Shown here: positions 58,501 through 62,602 of the stretch, in pieces
Numbering within the stretch: the first letter of the stretch is position 1
Layout of the letters: each line of letters starts with the position of its first letter
Assembly: GCA_963281255.1 (NCBI GenBank)
Contig: OY725494.1
Coordinates: 2,307,934-2,371,933 of the forward strand
DNA from: Aphrocallistes beatrix
Lineage: Eukaryota > Porifera > Hexactinellida > Sceptrulophora > Aphrocallistidae
Direction: 5' to 3'
DNA: 64,000 bases
Program-made: the position numbers and the translations under genes
The notes under the pieces: generated by a model
The model's database searches: none
Seen by the model: only the letters and a program-made list of their open reading frames with translations
What the model was told of the DNA's origin: nothing

Positions 58501-61500
58501 ATTTTGGCCAAATATGAAATTTGGTAAAAACACAACGGTTGAGAAAGCTTGTTCTACGTTCTACTCAATCTCTCGTATCATGCAATATAAGTATCGAGAT
58601 ACCTGTTGAGTAGCAGTAGAGAGAGCGGAGAGGAATTTCTGATTCCAAGTCCCCTCCGATTCCCCAATCACTTGAGACCCCCCTGAGCTCCAGACAGCGC
58701 ACTGGTAGTGTGCCTGTAGGTGGTCTCTGCTGTTGTCCTCTATGCTCTCGTCCTCCCGCTTCATCGCGAACCTCTCTATTTGACCTGGGTTGAGTGGGAG
58801 CTGAAGTTCACACCCGTCTGACACCTTCAAGGGCTGAGCTTGAGTGTAGTTGCGTGTTTGTATTGGGAGGCTACACGAGGGAGATATTAGTTAGATTTGG
58901 AATTTCACTTTCTCAAAGGCCTATGACAAACATTTTGTTCGTAAGATTATATTTACAAGTTCTAAATGAGGTTCTATCTGCTGGGAGGTGGGTGGAAGCT
59001 TACCCCCAAATTTAACATCCTAGATATAACCCTGGCGATTCATGAGAGGTCCCAAGGGAGAATGACTAGACACAGAGTGCTTGAAGCCTCGCAGCACAAG
59101 TAAGCATTCCTGCATTTGCTTGTTTGTAAAAGAGTTAGTTAGGATTCTATACTCATCAAGAATATGGTGCAGAGATTAGTGGGCCATAATCAGAGGCGTA
59201 GCCAGGGTGTGTCACACGCATAGGCGTCGGAAATGGGCCCGCCGGCCCAAAGGCTCAGGGGTCGGCCCAATCGATTCCGGGGCCGCTACATTCACGACAT
59301 AAATAAATATCACACTCACAGTTCACTAACACAAGCGCGCTTCGCTTGCTTGTGCTGCGCGGCTGACGGACACTTCGTGTCCGCCGGAGGCTCCCTTCGG
59401 TCGCCTGGGGTCACATTGGTTAATTATAAGGGAGATAACATCTCTAAATAAGTCCATCTTAGTGTTAAAATCGATTCCACTCCAAAAATCACCAAATTTG
59501 TCAATTTTAAAATTTTTTTGATGCGTAATGATGACGTCATAACAAAGTGATGAGTCATCATTTTTTGATGAAAGTCGCATCATATGTGAGGTATGTTAGT
59601 ATACAGATTCTATTAAAATTTCAGCCTTCTATATCCTATAATGGCTGAGTTATGCCCGAATAACTGTGTTGCTTAACTTTTTAAAATGTGACAATGACGT
59701 CATAATTCCATGATGAGTCGACATTTTGCTCTGAACTCAGAAGTTACTGGAGCCATAGCTAAAAGACTCCCACATGCCAAAAATTAGCTTTCTGTGCACG
59801 CCAGTTTCTTCAATCAATTCGTTACAGAGATATATATATATAAATAAATATATAAATAAATATACGTACATTAATCGAGTTTTAATAGTAAGGATAACTA
59901 AAACTCTATAGAAATCGACTATTATCATAATCTACTCTACTACACGGTTCTAGGACTTTGGGAATGTATCGGATAAGCTTGTACCCAGCCAGGTAAGCCC
60001 TCCGGGCCTATCCGGCCCATAACCGACGATGCCAGGTAGAACCGGGCATAGTCCGGGTAGAGCCGGGTGGCCTGGTGGGTTCGACGCCTATGGTCACATG
60101 CGTCCTAGGCTGCAACCTCAAAGGCTGTGCCCAATAAAATTTCACAAATTAGCATTGAGTGCCCCAACCCTCTCACAAAATTGTCGCACCCTAAAAATTG
60201 GGCTGGCTACGCCTCTGGCCATAATAGAGGACCACAAATGTATCTGGATGAGATCACATATTGATGAGATAGTGTCGCTATAAGGAATGTCAACACCGGT
60301 ACACACATATGGAACTCCTAGTATTCACTGAGGTGTCAGTCAACTTGAAAGAGGTTATCATTAACGTGACATCTAGTGACGTCATACAACATGTGTCAGT
60401 GTTTCACGACAAAGAGCGGCACCTCCTGAAGTTGGGGTACGAGGCGGCAGGGTGTGGGATGAGGGAGGTGGGCCTGGCGAGGGTGGAAGGAACGCCGCTG
60501 CTTCAGCAGAGAGGGATTGAGGTGGTAGAAGGGAGGACTTGTGTCCGAGTGTCGCTGGAGAAGTGCACGCTCTTCTCACTGACTACCTCGATGCTGCAGG
60601 GCAGAGGGGTCGGAGACATGCGCATGGCGAGGGGAGGAGAGCGGCTAGAGATCTCGTGCAAGCTGTGCGGAGAGAAACTAACTAGAGATGGAGGCGCACG
60701 GATGAGGCGAATCCGCCCCTTCCCCTCTGAGGGGTGGGAGAACATGGCGGGGGAGTGGTTCTGCCACGAGGTCCACGACGCAGAAGGAAAGGCGCAGTCT
60801 CCTATGGACCGAATCGAACGGATGTCTCTGAAGCCGGCGCCAGAGGACCTGTTCTACTCTGAGATGTTCTACACCCTCAGCGGAGCGAGCATCCCCAAGG
60901 GCACGCGCAGACAGATCGAACTGGGGAACAAGCGCGAGGGCCTGACCGTAACCTGCGGGGGGTGCGACCAGCTTCTGGGCAGCGAGTACGAGGAGTGCGT
61001 GGAGCTGTACCAGAGCGAGGTCGAGCTGAGGTTCAGCCCGCTGGCGGGAGCAGGCGTGCAGGTGTTCCGCAGGTCGGTGGAGAGAATGGTGGGGCGGCTG
61101 TGCAGGAGTCTCAGGATGGACGGACACGTCAGCAAAGTGATCATAAAACCGTTCGAAGCAGACCCTCCCCCCCTTCGCCTCCCCGCGGGGATGAAGGAGC
61201 ACTGGCCCACCCCCAGGGTGCTCGGCTTCCTCTGGCTGCTGGAGCCGGACTGGCAGGTGTCCGTGTTCAGCTCACGAGCGAAGAAGACCCAGTACGAGAG
61301 TGGCAGGGTGGTGCAAGTGATGTACCTCACACGCGTGGAGGGGAGAGAGCGGATCGATGCCTTCCCCTGGGAGCTGTGGCTGTCAGACCCGCAGGTATAT
61401 AAGCTGGAGATCCCATACCAGCTGAGTCTGGAGCTGTTCCAGCAGCTGCTCAGGTCCACCTGTCTGCTGCCCCCCGGACACCGGAGGATGGGGGCCTGCA

Positions 61501-62602
61501 TGAGGCTAGGCTTCTTGAGGGCTGAGTAGCGTCTGCCTGGCGCCTCCATGTCAGTCTATCTCCACGTAGCACACTACTGTATGGCAAATAATGGATTCGT
61601 TGAAGCGTTTGTCATTCCTAGTCATTCGCAAGTTCAATAAACAGGGGAAGGAGGGAAAGAAATACTTTATTGATATGCTGTAGTGAATTAGTATATTATA
61701 TTATAGGATTCTAGACATATTCTGATTGAATGAACAGGCATGTATTCACGAACCAACACACTTGTCAGTGCTATAACCAGTGGCGTAGCCGGAATCAGTG
61801 TTTTGTCGGGGAAATTACATCGCAATTGTACGCAAAAAATGTGAAGTGTGCTCATCACCATGTATCTCCCCGACTGGAAAAAACTGGGGGGAGGCAGCAA
61901 GTCAAAATATTTCTATATTTTCTTAATTTCGATAATAACCATGCATGGAGGGTAACGATAAACGCTAGAGAATATCTATTTAGCATTATACATGCAGTTA
62001 AACACTAAAATAAAGATGTTACATGATTTTCAGGTAATCCCTAGCTCCAAAATCCCCCCCCCCCCAGGTCTCCAACATCAACGCCTATGGTTTGGAACAT
62101 AATAGAAAACTCCCAGTCTTAAGAATATAAAAAACTGGCCCCTAAGCCCAGTTTTACCTTTACCTCATACGACAGGTATTTTCCATTATGTCCACAGAGG
62201 TTTTGTCAGCCTTTCTCCACTATAGAGATGATGCCATTTCAATAATTATATTTTATAGTGTGCAGTTGTTAATAATGCCAGGTGACGCCACGTCACGCCG
62301 CCCGCCGTCCCAGACCTTCATAGACTCTAGCAAATGTATCGGACAGGTTTGTGCGGCAACAATGAAGAGAGAACTCACCAGTTCCTGTCTGACTCATCTG
62401 GACAGTCCCACGAACGGAAGAACACCCGTGCCGGAGAGGGGAACAGGTCACAGGGCGCAGGTTCTGGCGGGATGGAGTAGTCGGAGGGGTAGGAGAGGGA
62501 GAGAAGAGTGCCTTGACCGAGCTTATCAGAGGACTGAGCACAGAGTCGGCACCTCTCTGAAGCTGCCCGGCTCGAGTTGTTCTTCATTGAAGGCACGCAA
62601 AG
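25755..62602 (-). CDS. KMT2C/D: KMT2C/D-type (MLL3/4, Trithorax-related) H3K4 methyltransferase, 30 exons
   Basis: Thirty exons followed from 62602 down to TGA 25755-25757 give 8,151 nt with every splice phase in agreement. From the first in-frame ATG (62587) the protein is 2,711 aa. Order: ePHD1 (about residues 10-206), PHD cluster (about 212-400), acidic linker, second PHD pair (about 640-800), HMG-like segment (about 990-1050), Pro/Ser-rich region (to about 2115), ePHD2 (about 2205-2310), FYRN and FYRC (about 2340-2490), Win motif NPSGAARTE, SET and post-SET (about 2580-2711). This layout is KMT2C/D, not KMT2A/B: it starts with ePHD plus PHD fingers and lacks bromodomain and CXXC. These enzymes monomethylate H3K4 at enhancers within the UTX/ASH2L/WDR5 complex. 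Exon 1 begins at an acceptor, so a 5' non-coding or short coding exon above 62602 is likely. Introns host many MITEs and the opposite-strand UBE3D gene. Confidence 0.95.
27394..27530 (-). CDS. KMT2C/D: KMT2C/D exon 24: Win motif
   Basis: 137 nt. It codes for LPGIEQMIGYKCKYSVRK then IPYNPSGAARTEIVPK. GAARTE corresponds to the WDR5-interaction (Win) motif (GSARAE in MLL1, GCARSE in MLL3), with the arginine that inserts into WDR5 kept. The exon ends in phase 2 and joins exon 25 to complete an Arg codon. Confidence 0.92.
28015..28549 (-). repeat. Repeat family A copy (arm of head-to-head dimer)
   Basis: Opens with the GC-rich hairpin terminus ACAAGCGCGCTTCGCTTGCT, GGCGGACACAAAGTGTCCGCC-type and GCGCCCTGCGGGCGC hairpins, passes GATGACGTCATAAC, and ends CAATCAATTCGTTACA then (TA)n of about 50 bp. 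It lacks the ATTAATCGAG end because a mariner-like element and an inverted second copy follow. Lies in KMT2 intron 23. Confidence 0.8.
28550..29019. mobile_element. Tc1/mariner-like foldback MITE, 470 bp
   Basis: CACTGCCTGGACAAAAGTAT at the left and ATACTTTTGTTCAGGCAGTG at the right, flanked by TA within a (TA)n tract. The arms (e.g. CGAGTCAAGGTATTTAATTG and its inverse) cover almost the whole element. Related copies are at 44344-44772 and 44999-45461. Confidence 0.88.
29021..29531 (+). repeat. Repeat family A copy, inverted relative to 28015-28549
   Basis: Runs (TA)n, CTGTAACGAATTGATTGAAG, GCTGATCTTTGGCATGTG, GACGTCAT, then GCGCCCGTAGGGCGCC and GGCGGACACAAAATGTCCGCC-type hairpins, and ends AAGCAAGCGAAGCGCGCTTG. 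With the copy at 28015 it forms an inverted dimer around the 28550-29019 element. Confidence 0.82.
29539..30308. mobile_element. Mariner-like foldback MITE, 770 bp
   Basis: Ends CAGGGTGGGCCATAAGTTCT and AGAACTTATGGCCCACCCTG, flanked by TA in a TA microsatellite. Internal arms include ATTCGAATACTTTCAACGAT and its inverse. A diverged relative is at 18888-19607. After the element the sequence resumes with (TA)n and the ACATTAATCGAG...AAGGAT end of a family A copy (to 30361). Confidence 0.88.
30458..31029 (-). CDS. KMT2C/D: KMT2C/D exons 21-23: FYRN and FYRC
   Basis: Exons 30915-31029, 30590-30850 and 30458-30505. LRLGNVIFLKIGQLCPK with YPVGYVCSRFYWSVNDP is FYRN, and YWCSITLEDSQPLFSVYTID to VVWDKILEPIQ leading to DFFGLSEPTIIQMIES is FYRC. 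These two half-domains fold together in KMT2 proteins and in TBRG1. Exon 23 is 48 nt. Confidence 0.95.
31095..32271 (-). CDS. KMT2C/D: KMT2C/D exons 19-20: ePHD2
   Basis: Exons 31855-32271 and 31095-31312. The first has a basic/Gln stretch and then RTCALCGERGD...WVHVGCALWSD. The second has ICCHCNKKQASVICFGCNKY and FHLPCASAAGCHFYSD, then CAEH. Together they form the extended PHD that sits just before FYRN in all KMT2C/D proteins (compare RQCVLC...WVHLNCALWS...YHFTCA). Exon 20 reads through to GEVSSFFTSEYYFVQYCNAA, like the HEQELSYFAVFRRVYVQRDE segment of KMT2D. Confidence 0.93.
32312..32884. repeat. Octamer tandem array filling KMT2 intron 18
   Basis: About 570 bp of an 8-bp unit, GTGTGCTA with variants GTGTGTTA, ATGTGCTA and GCGTGTTA in higher-order patterns. 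It occupies nearly all of the 634-bp intron between exons 18 and 19, leaving about 20 bp before the donor of exon 18 and about 40 bp near the acceptor of exon 19. Confidence 0.95.
32906..36121 (-). CDS. KMT2C/D: KMT2C/D exon 18: giant Pro/Ser-rich exon
   Basis: 3,216 nt, 1,072 codons without interruption, phase 0 at both ends (donor GTACGC). It begins with a basic stretch (RRPRRTVAELQKAREEE) and then becomes low-complexity, rich in Pro, Ser, Tyr and Gln. A more ordered patch (ELSYFDCLELTNMTASHTR to LKKQYLTKVLVEPVV) near residues 1750-1850 predicts helix. Large exons of this disordered region are also typical of vertebrate KMT2C/D. No LxxLL coactivator box was picked out with confidence. Confidence 0.92.
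36182..36910 (-). CDS. KMT2C/D: KMT2C/D exons 15-17: HMG-like segment, includes a 30-nt exon
   Basis: Exons 36577-36910, 36460-36533 and 36182-36211. The text APVLYANMSFTDLKDKYP, then WMDRARAVNNLWKKLPM and DKAKLNREKL, matches the HMG-box-like segment of KMT2D (SPVLYANINFPNLKQDYP...IMKLWRKVP...KAKDNR). Exon 17 is just 30 nt. The exon 15 start is uncertain: an alternative acceptor at 36921-36923 would add 10 nt but break the phase with exon 14. Confidence 0.88.
36996..37159. mobile_element. pogo-like MITE in KMT2 intron 14
   Basis: CAGTGGAGTGTCCCAAAGTG at the left and GTTATTCGGAGACTCAACTG at the right, TA on both sides, with internal GGACA repeats. 164 bp, no ORF. Confidence 0.65.
37263..37362. 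repeat. Hairpin repeat in KMT2 intron 14
   Basis: GGATGGGAGTGTGGTTCCAC and the inner GGGTTGGTGACGCA pair with TGCGTTACCAACCC and ACACACTCCAATCC. It is related to the 18214-18313 hairpin. Confidence 0.6.
37845..38994 (-). CDS. KMT2C/D: KMT2C/D exons 12-14: second PHD cluster
   Basis: Exons 38708-38994, 38413-38577 and 37845-38169. They encode CACCGAAGQGKDGSLLICAQC, then WRCPKCASCEACGLATDEA, then LMCDQCDILYHTYCLKPPL and KGSWKCSWCVKCTQC, very close to KMT2C PHD4-6 (GWRCLEC.VCEACGKATDP, LLCDDCDISYHTYCLDPPL). These fingers in vertebrate KMT2C/D read histone H4 tails. Exon 14 runs into a basic linker. Confidence 0.94.
39109..39385 (-). repeat. Truncated family A copy in KMT2 intron 11
   Basis: Holds the body motifs TAATGATGACGTCATAACAG, TCATATGTGAGATATTAATA and GAGATGTTATCTCCCTTATT, in part inverted within the segment, but no complete terminus. 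Confidence 0.55.
39581..40531 (-). CDS. KMT2C/D: KMT2C/D exons 9-11: acidic linker and basic segment
   Basis: Exons 40139-40531 (131 codons, Asp/Glu/Leu-rich), 39750-39977 (76 codons, with a Lys-rich NKKKKNRLRNLL segment) and 39581-39676 (32 codons). All are in phase 0. They have no recognised domain and form the linker between the two PHD clusters. The donor of exon 9 (GTGCTT) is weak, so its end is less certain. Confidence 0.8.
40596..41486 (-). CDS. KMT2C/D: KMT2C/D exons 5-8: first PHD finger cluster
   Basis: Exons 41324-41486, 41150-41258, 40855-41045 and 40596-40695 with agreeing phases. They encode three consecutive treble-clef fingers: CLQCKEKGC...WHPKC...GWTCEACKVC; LLICSSCDRAIHLGC; and CVDCGSNSAG... 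to IQCDYCQKWIHAKCDK...YFCPECRD. The closing GWxCxxC linkers are the pattern by which the KMT2C N-terminal PHD1-3 are strung together. A (CA)n tract at about 40800-40823 lies in the intron beside exon 7. Confidence 0.93.
41747..41968. mobile_element. Palindromic MITE in KMT2 intron 4
   Basis: CCGTAAACTGGGGCGACTTT and AAAGTCGCCCCAGTTTACGG close the element, and the arms extend through TTGTCCCACAATAGCAATTT and AAATTGCTATTGTGGGACAA, about 75-80 bp each with very few mismatches. It looks recent. Confidence 0.8.
42217..42268 (-). CDS. KMT2C/D: KMT2C/D exon 4: 52-nt exon closing ePHD1
   Basis: This small exon was predicted from a phase gap between exons 3 and 5 and then located. It codes for DFKNFQLFCPKHSNLSK, the closing Cys/His of the extended PHD (compare F..F.LLCPEH in KMT2C). 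Its 52 nt exactly shift phase 0 to phase 1, as exon 5 requires. Acceptor TTTCTAG, donor GTTAGT. Confidence 0.88.
43983..44340. mobile_element. Diverged half of the 24059-24603 foldback family
   Basis: Shares AAAATTCTAAAGTTAGAATC-like, CACTCTTCAAATAGTTTACC, GGCTGATATAAAACCACCCC and TCCCATTATAAATCTG with the element upstream of ZRSR2-like. It is in one arm only, so no longer a full palindrome. Confidence 0.6.
44344..44772. mobile_element. Mariner-like foldback MITE, diverged
   Basis: GAAAGTATTCGTCGACCCCA at the left and TGGGGTACGGATATTTTAG at the right are inverted, as are inner arms. Same family as 28550-29019. Confidence 0.65.
44999..45461. mobile_element. Mariner-like foldback MITE, about 460 bp
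   Basis: ATACCCGGACAAAAGTATTC and GAATACTTTTGTCCGGGTAT at the ends; arms with TGGATCTATTCATAA and its inverse TTATGAATAGATCCA. It is embedded in TA-rich sequence. Confidence 0.82.
45471..45519. repeat. Perfect 21-bp stem hairpin
   Basis: TATACACCGGCGTATATCCTT is followed by a 7-nt loop and the exact inverse. It directly follows the mariner-like element 44999-45461, suggesting the end of another foldback unit or a transposition scar. Confidence 0.85.
47419..47523 (-). CDS. KMT2C/D: KMT2C/D exon 3: ePHD1, CKFC...YHFPCA
   Basis: 105 nt, phase 0 at both ends, strong TTTTAG acceptor and GTGAGT donor. It codes for CKFCHLNGASIQCSGPDC then YHFPCALMEG, the second zinc-binding part of ePHD1 (compare CxxC...GATIGC...YHFPCA in KMT2C). 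Confidence 0.93.
48519..48545 (+). other. Possible 9-codon first exon on the plus strand
   Basis: ATGGCAGAGAGTGGAGATCG plus TCAAG is directly followed by a consensus donor GTAAGTATC. It reads MAESGDRVK. This looks like the start of a plus-strand gene inside KMT2 intron 2, but no downstream exon was identified. Chance is quite possible. Confidence 0.15.
49112..49223. mobile_element. hAT-like MITE with exact 8-bp target duplication
   Basis: Begins CAGGGCTGTCCAAC and ends GTTGGACAGCGCTG. The octamer AGCTAGCG occurs directly on both sides (49104-49111 and 49224-49231). 112 bp and no coding capacity. Confidence 0.9.
49652..50735. mobile_element. Foldback element of about 1.08 kb
   Basis: A nearly complete palindrome: GCATAGCCTACTGTATAT at the left, ATATACAGTAGGCTATGG at the right, and matching inner arms (GGACTAGGGATGCGG / CCGCATCCCTAGTCC; AAACACGTTTCC-type near the centre). 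The centre near 50180-50200 carries TTTGGTAATTTGTCGAATAT. It is one of the largest palindromes in the window. Confidence 0.85.
50742..51000 (-). repeat. Family B internal tandem segment, inverted
   Basis: GATTCGAAATCTACACCC, GCTAGTTTCTAGCATAT and GTAAACAAAAGTAAACAAA are the inverse of the triplicated unit in 11720-12090. The copy lacks its termini here. Confidence 0.6.
51041..51584 (+). repeat. Repeat family A, full-length copy
   Basis: Begins CTTACTATTAAAACTCGATT, has TA-rich microsatellite to about 51102, CTGTAACGAATTGACTGAAG, body with GACGTCAT twice, and ends with GGCGCCCAAAGGGCACC and GCAAGCAAGCGAAGCGCGCT. About 544 bp, no ORF. Confidence 0.85.
51585..51853 (-). repeat. Family B terminal fragment
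   Basis: Ends in CTACGACTTACCAATTCTTC, TCAATTCGAACAAACAAC and ATCCTAGCGTTTTAATAT, the inverse of the 11311 terminus. Sits between two family A copies. Confidence 0.6.
51854..52290 (-). repeat. Repeat family A copy, inverted
   Basis: Begins at ACAAGCGCGCTTCGCTTGCT and ends CAATCAATTCGTCATATAG. Body motifs match 51041-51584 in reverse. Its microsatellite end is replaced by a cluster of pogo-like MITEs. Confidence 0.75.
52294..52480. mobile_element. pogo-like MITE, 187 bp
   Basis: CAGTCGACTCCGCTTAATAG and CTATTAAGCGGAGTCGACTG, a perfect 20-bp terminal inverted repeat, flanked by TA. Internal CGTTTAATCGGG repeats. Confidence 0.88.
52501..52678. mobile_element. Short TIR MITE, 178 bp
   Basis: CAGGGTCGCTTATTATGAAC and GTTCATAATAAGCGACCCTG, a perfect 20-bp inverted repeat in TA-rich flanks, with internal CTTAATATGAA copies. 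Confidence 0.85.
52691..52850. mobile_element. Short TIR MITE, 160 bp
   Basis: AACTCGGTTCGTAAGTACTC at the left and GTACGTACTAACCGAGTT at the right, with internal TTAGTACGTACTTTT-type repeats on both strands. Confidence 0.75.
52889..53010. mobile_element. pogo-like MITE end
   Basis: CAGTCGAACCTGCTATAACT with TATAGCGGTCACC follows a TA tract. The far end is degraded near 53010. A related fragment is at 26108-26160 (GGTGGAACCTGTTATAACGG) in the KMT2 intron between exons 28 and 29's neighbours. Confidence 0.55.
53306..54803. mobile_element. Non-autonomous element of about 1.5 kb with a nested hAT MITE
   Basis: AGGGTTGCAACCGAATAG at the left and GAAGCGGTTTCAACCTTA at the right are imperfect inverted ends. 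ATTCGGTTTAACCAAATAAT-like motifs repeat near both ends. Inside, ATCAAATTTAGGTCTCAGTT (53777) and its inverse (54685) form a second inner pair around the hAT MITE. No transposase frame. Confidence 0.6.
54210..54559. mobile_element. hAT-like MITE with exact 8-bp target duplication
   Basis: Starts CAGAGGCGCCGCCAGG, ends CCTGGCGCCGCCACTG. CTCTGACA is duplicated exactly (54202-54209, 54560-54567). GGGGGGGCACC blocks lie near both ends. 350 bp. Confidence 0.92.
54836..55366 (+). repeat. Repeat family A, full-length copy
   Basis: Begins GGATTACTATTAAAACTCGA, continues with a TA-rich tract, CTGTAAAGAATTGATTGAAG, the GACGTCAT body and GC-rich hairpins, and ends AAGCAAGCGAAGCGCGCTTG. It abuts the end of the 53015-54839 copy head to head. 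Confidence 0.82.
57924..58256. mobile_element. hAT-like MITE candidate
   Basis: CTGGGACGTCGCCACGGGGG at the left and CCTGGCGACGTCCCTG at the right form an inverted end of about 14 bp. The octamers flanking it do not match, so the limits or class are unsure. It contains a CCCTGGTGGGG/CCCCACCAGGG-type inner hairpin. Confidence 0.55.
58603..58870 (-). CDS. KMT2C/D: KMT2C/D exon 2: ePHD1, HxxCAVW block
   Basis: 268 nt. The acceptor is a pyrimidine-rich tract ending TAG at 58871-58873; the first base completes the split Cys codon from exon 1. The block HYQCAVWSSG is the His/Cys metal-ligand segment of extended PHD fingers. It ends in phase 0 at a GTATCT donor, followed by an 11-kb intron. Confidence 0.88.
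59191..60217. mobile_element. hAT-like element with exact target duplication, nested insertion
   Basis: Starts CAGAGGCGTAGCCAGGG and ends CTGGCTACGCCTCTG. GCCATAAT is duplicated exactly (59183-59190, 60218-60225). It contains a full family A copy (59331-59895), so the hAT insertion is older. No transposase. Lies in KMT2 intron 1, about 90 bp before UBE3D. Confidence 0.92.
59331..59895 (-). repeat. Repeat family A, full-length copy (565 bp)
   Basis: Complete from ACAAGCGCGCTTCGCTTGCT through GGACACTTCGTGTCC hairpin, GATGACGTCAT, CAATCAATTCGTTACAGA, TA/AAATA microsatellite, ACATTAATCGAGTTTTAA, to AGTAAGGAT. Confidence 0.88.
60309..61529 (+). CDS. UBE3D: UBE3D (HECT-like E3), nested in KMT2 intron 1
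   Basis: Single exon, 406 aa, ATG 60309 to TAG 61527-61529. The central block CKLCGEKLTRDGGARMRRIR, then PFPSEGWENMAGEWFCHE, is the conserved CxxCGE...LPSENW..LVGEWCCH signature of UBE3D (UBE2C-binding protein). A second Cys pair TCGGCDQLLG follows, and the C-terminus (about residues 270-400; VLGFLWLLEPDWQVSVFSS, VMYLTR) forms the HECT-like part. UBE3D is a putative ubiquitin ligase that binds UBE2C; family length is about 390 aa, so this copy is complete. It lies on the strand opposite KMT2C/D, fully inside its first intron. A poly(A) signal AATAAA at 61636-61641 follows the stop by about 107 nt. The region is GC-rich, and antisense frames are shadows. Confidence 0.93.
   Translation: MELLVFTEVSVNLKEVIINVTSSDVIQHVSVFHDKERHLLKLGYEAAGCGMREVGLARVEGTPLLQQRGIEVVEGRTCVRVSLEKCTLFSLTTSMLQGRGVGDMRMARGGERLEISCKLCGEKLTRDGGARMRRIRPFPSEGWENMAGEWFCHEVHDAEGKAQSPMDRIERMSLKPAPEDLFYSEMFYTLSGASIPKGTRRQIELGNKREGLTVTCGGCDQLLGSEYEECVELYQSEVELRFSPLAGAGVQVFRRSVERMVGRLCRSLRMDGHVSKVIIKPFEADPPPLRLPAGMKEHWPTPRVLGFLWLLEPDWQVSVFSSRAKKTQYESGRVVQVMYLTRVEGRERIDAFPWELWLSDPQVYKLEIPYQLSLELFQQLLRSTCLLPPGHRRMGACMRLGFLRAE
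61636..61641 (+). terminator. UBE3D poly(A) signal AATAAA
   Basis: Canonical hexamer about 107 nt after the UBE3D stop, followed by purine-rich sequence. It is the nearest plus-strand AATAAA. Confidence 0.6.
62379..62602 (-). CDS. KMT2C/D: KMT2C/D exon 1 as found: start of ePHD1
   Basis: 224 nt, ends in phase 2 at a GTGAGT donor. The first in-frame ATG is 62587. It codes for RCRLCAQSSDKLGQGTL, the opening Cys pair of the N-terminal extended PHD, which corresponds to RCALC...LGQGEL in vertebrate KMT2C. A TAG of the acceptor stands directly before the exon, so it cannot be extended upstream without splicing. Confidence 0.85.

Larger units (their letters stand above)
47524..58602. other. KMT2 intron 2, about 11 kb, repeat-filled
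   Basis: Largest intron in the model. It contains hAT, mariner, pogo-like and family A/B elements listed separately. Stretches at 47524-48480, 55870-56230 and 56430-57900 hold no recognised gene. ORFs in this region are short and sit in repeats. Confidence 0.7.

Noticed and set aside
60382-61549. Minus-strand ORFs of up to 226 codons in the UBE3D region
   Set aside because: Antisense shadows of a GC-rich gene. The plus frame matches UBE3D from end to end.
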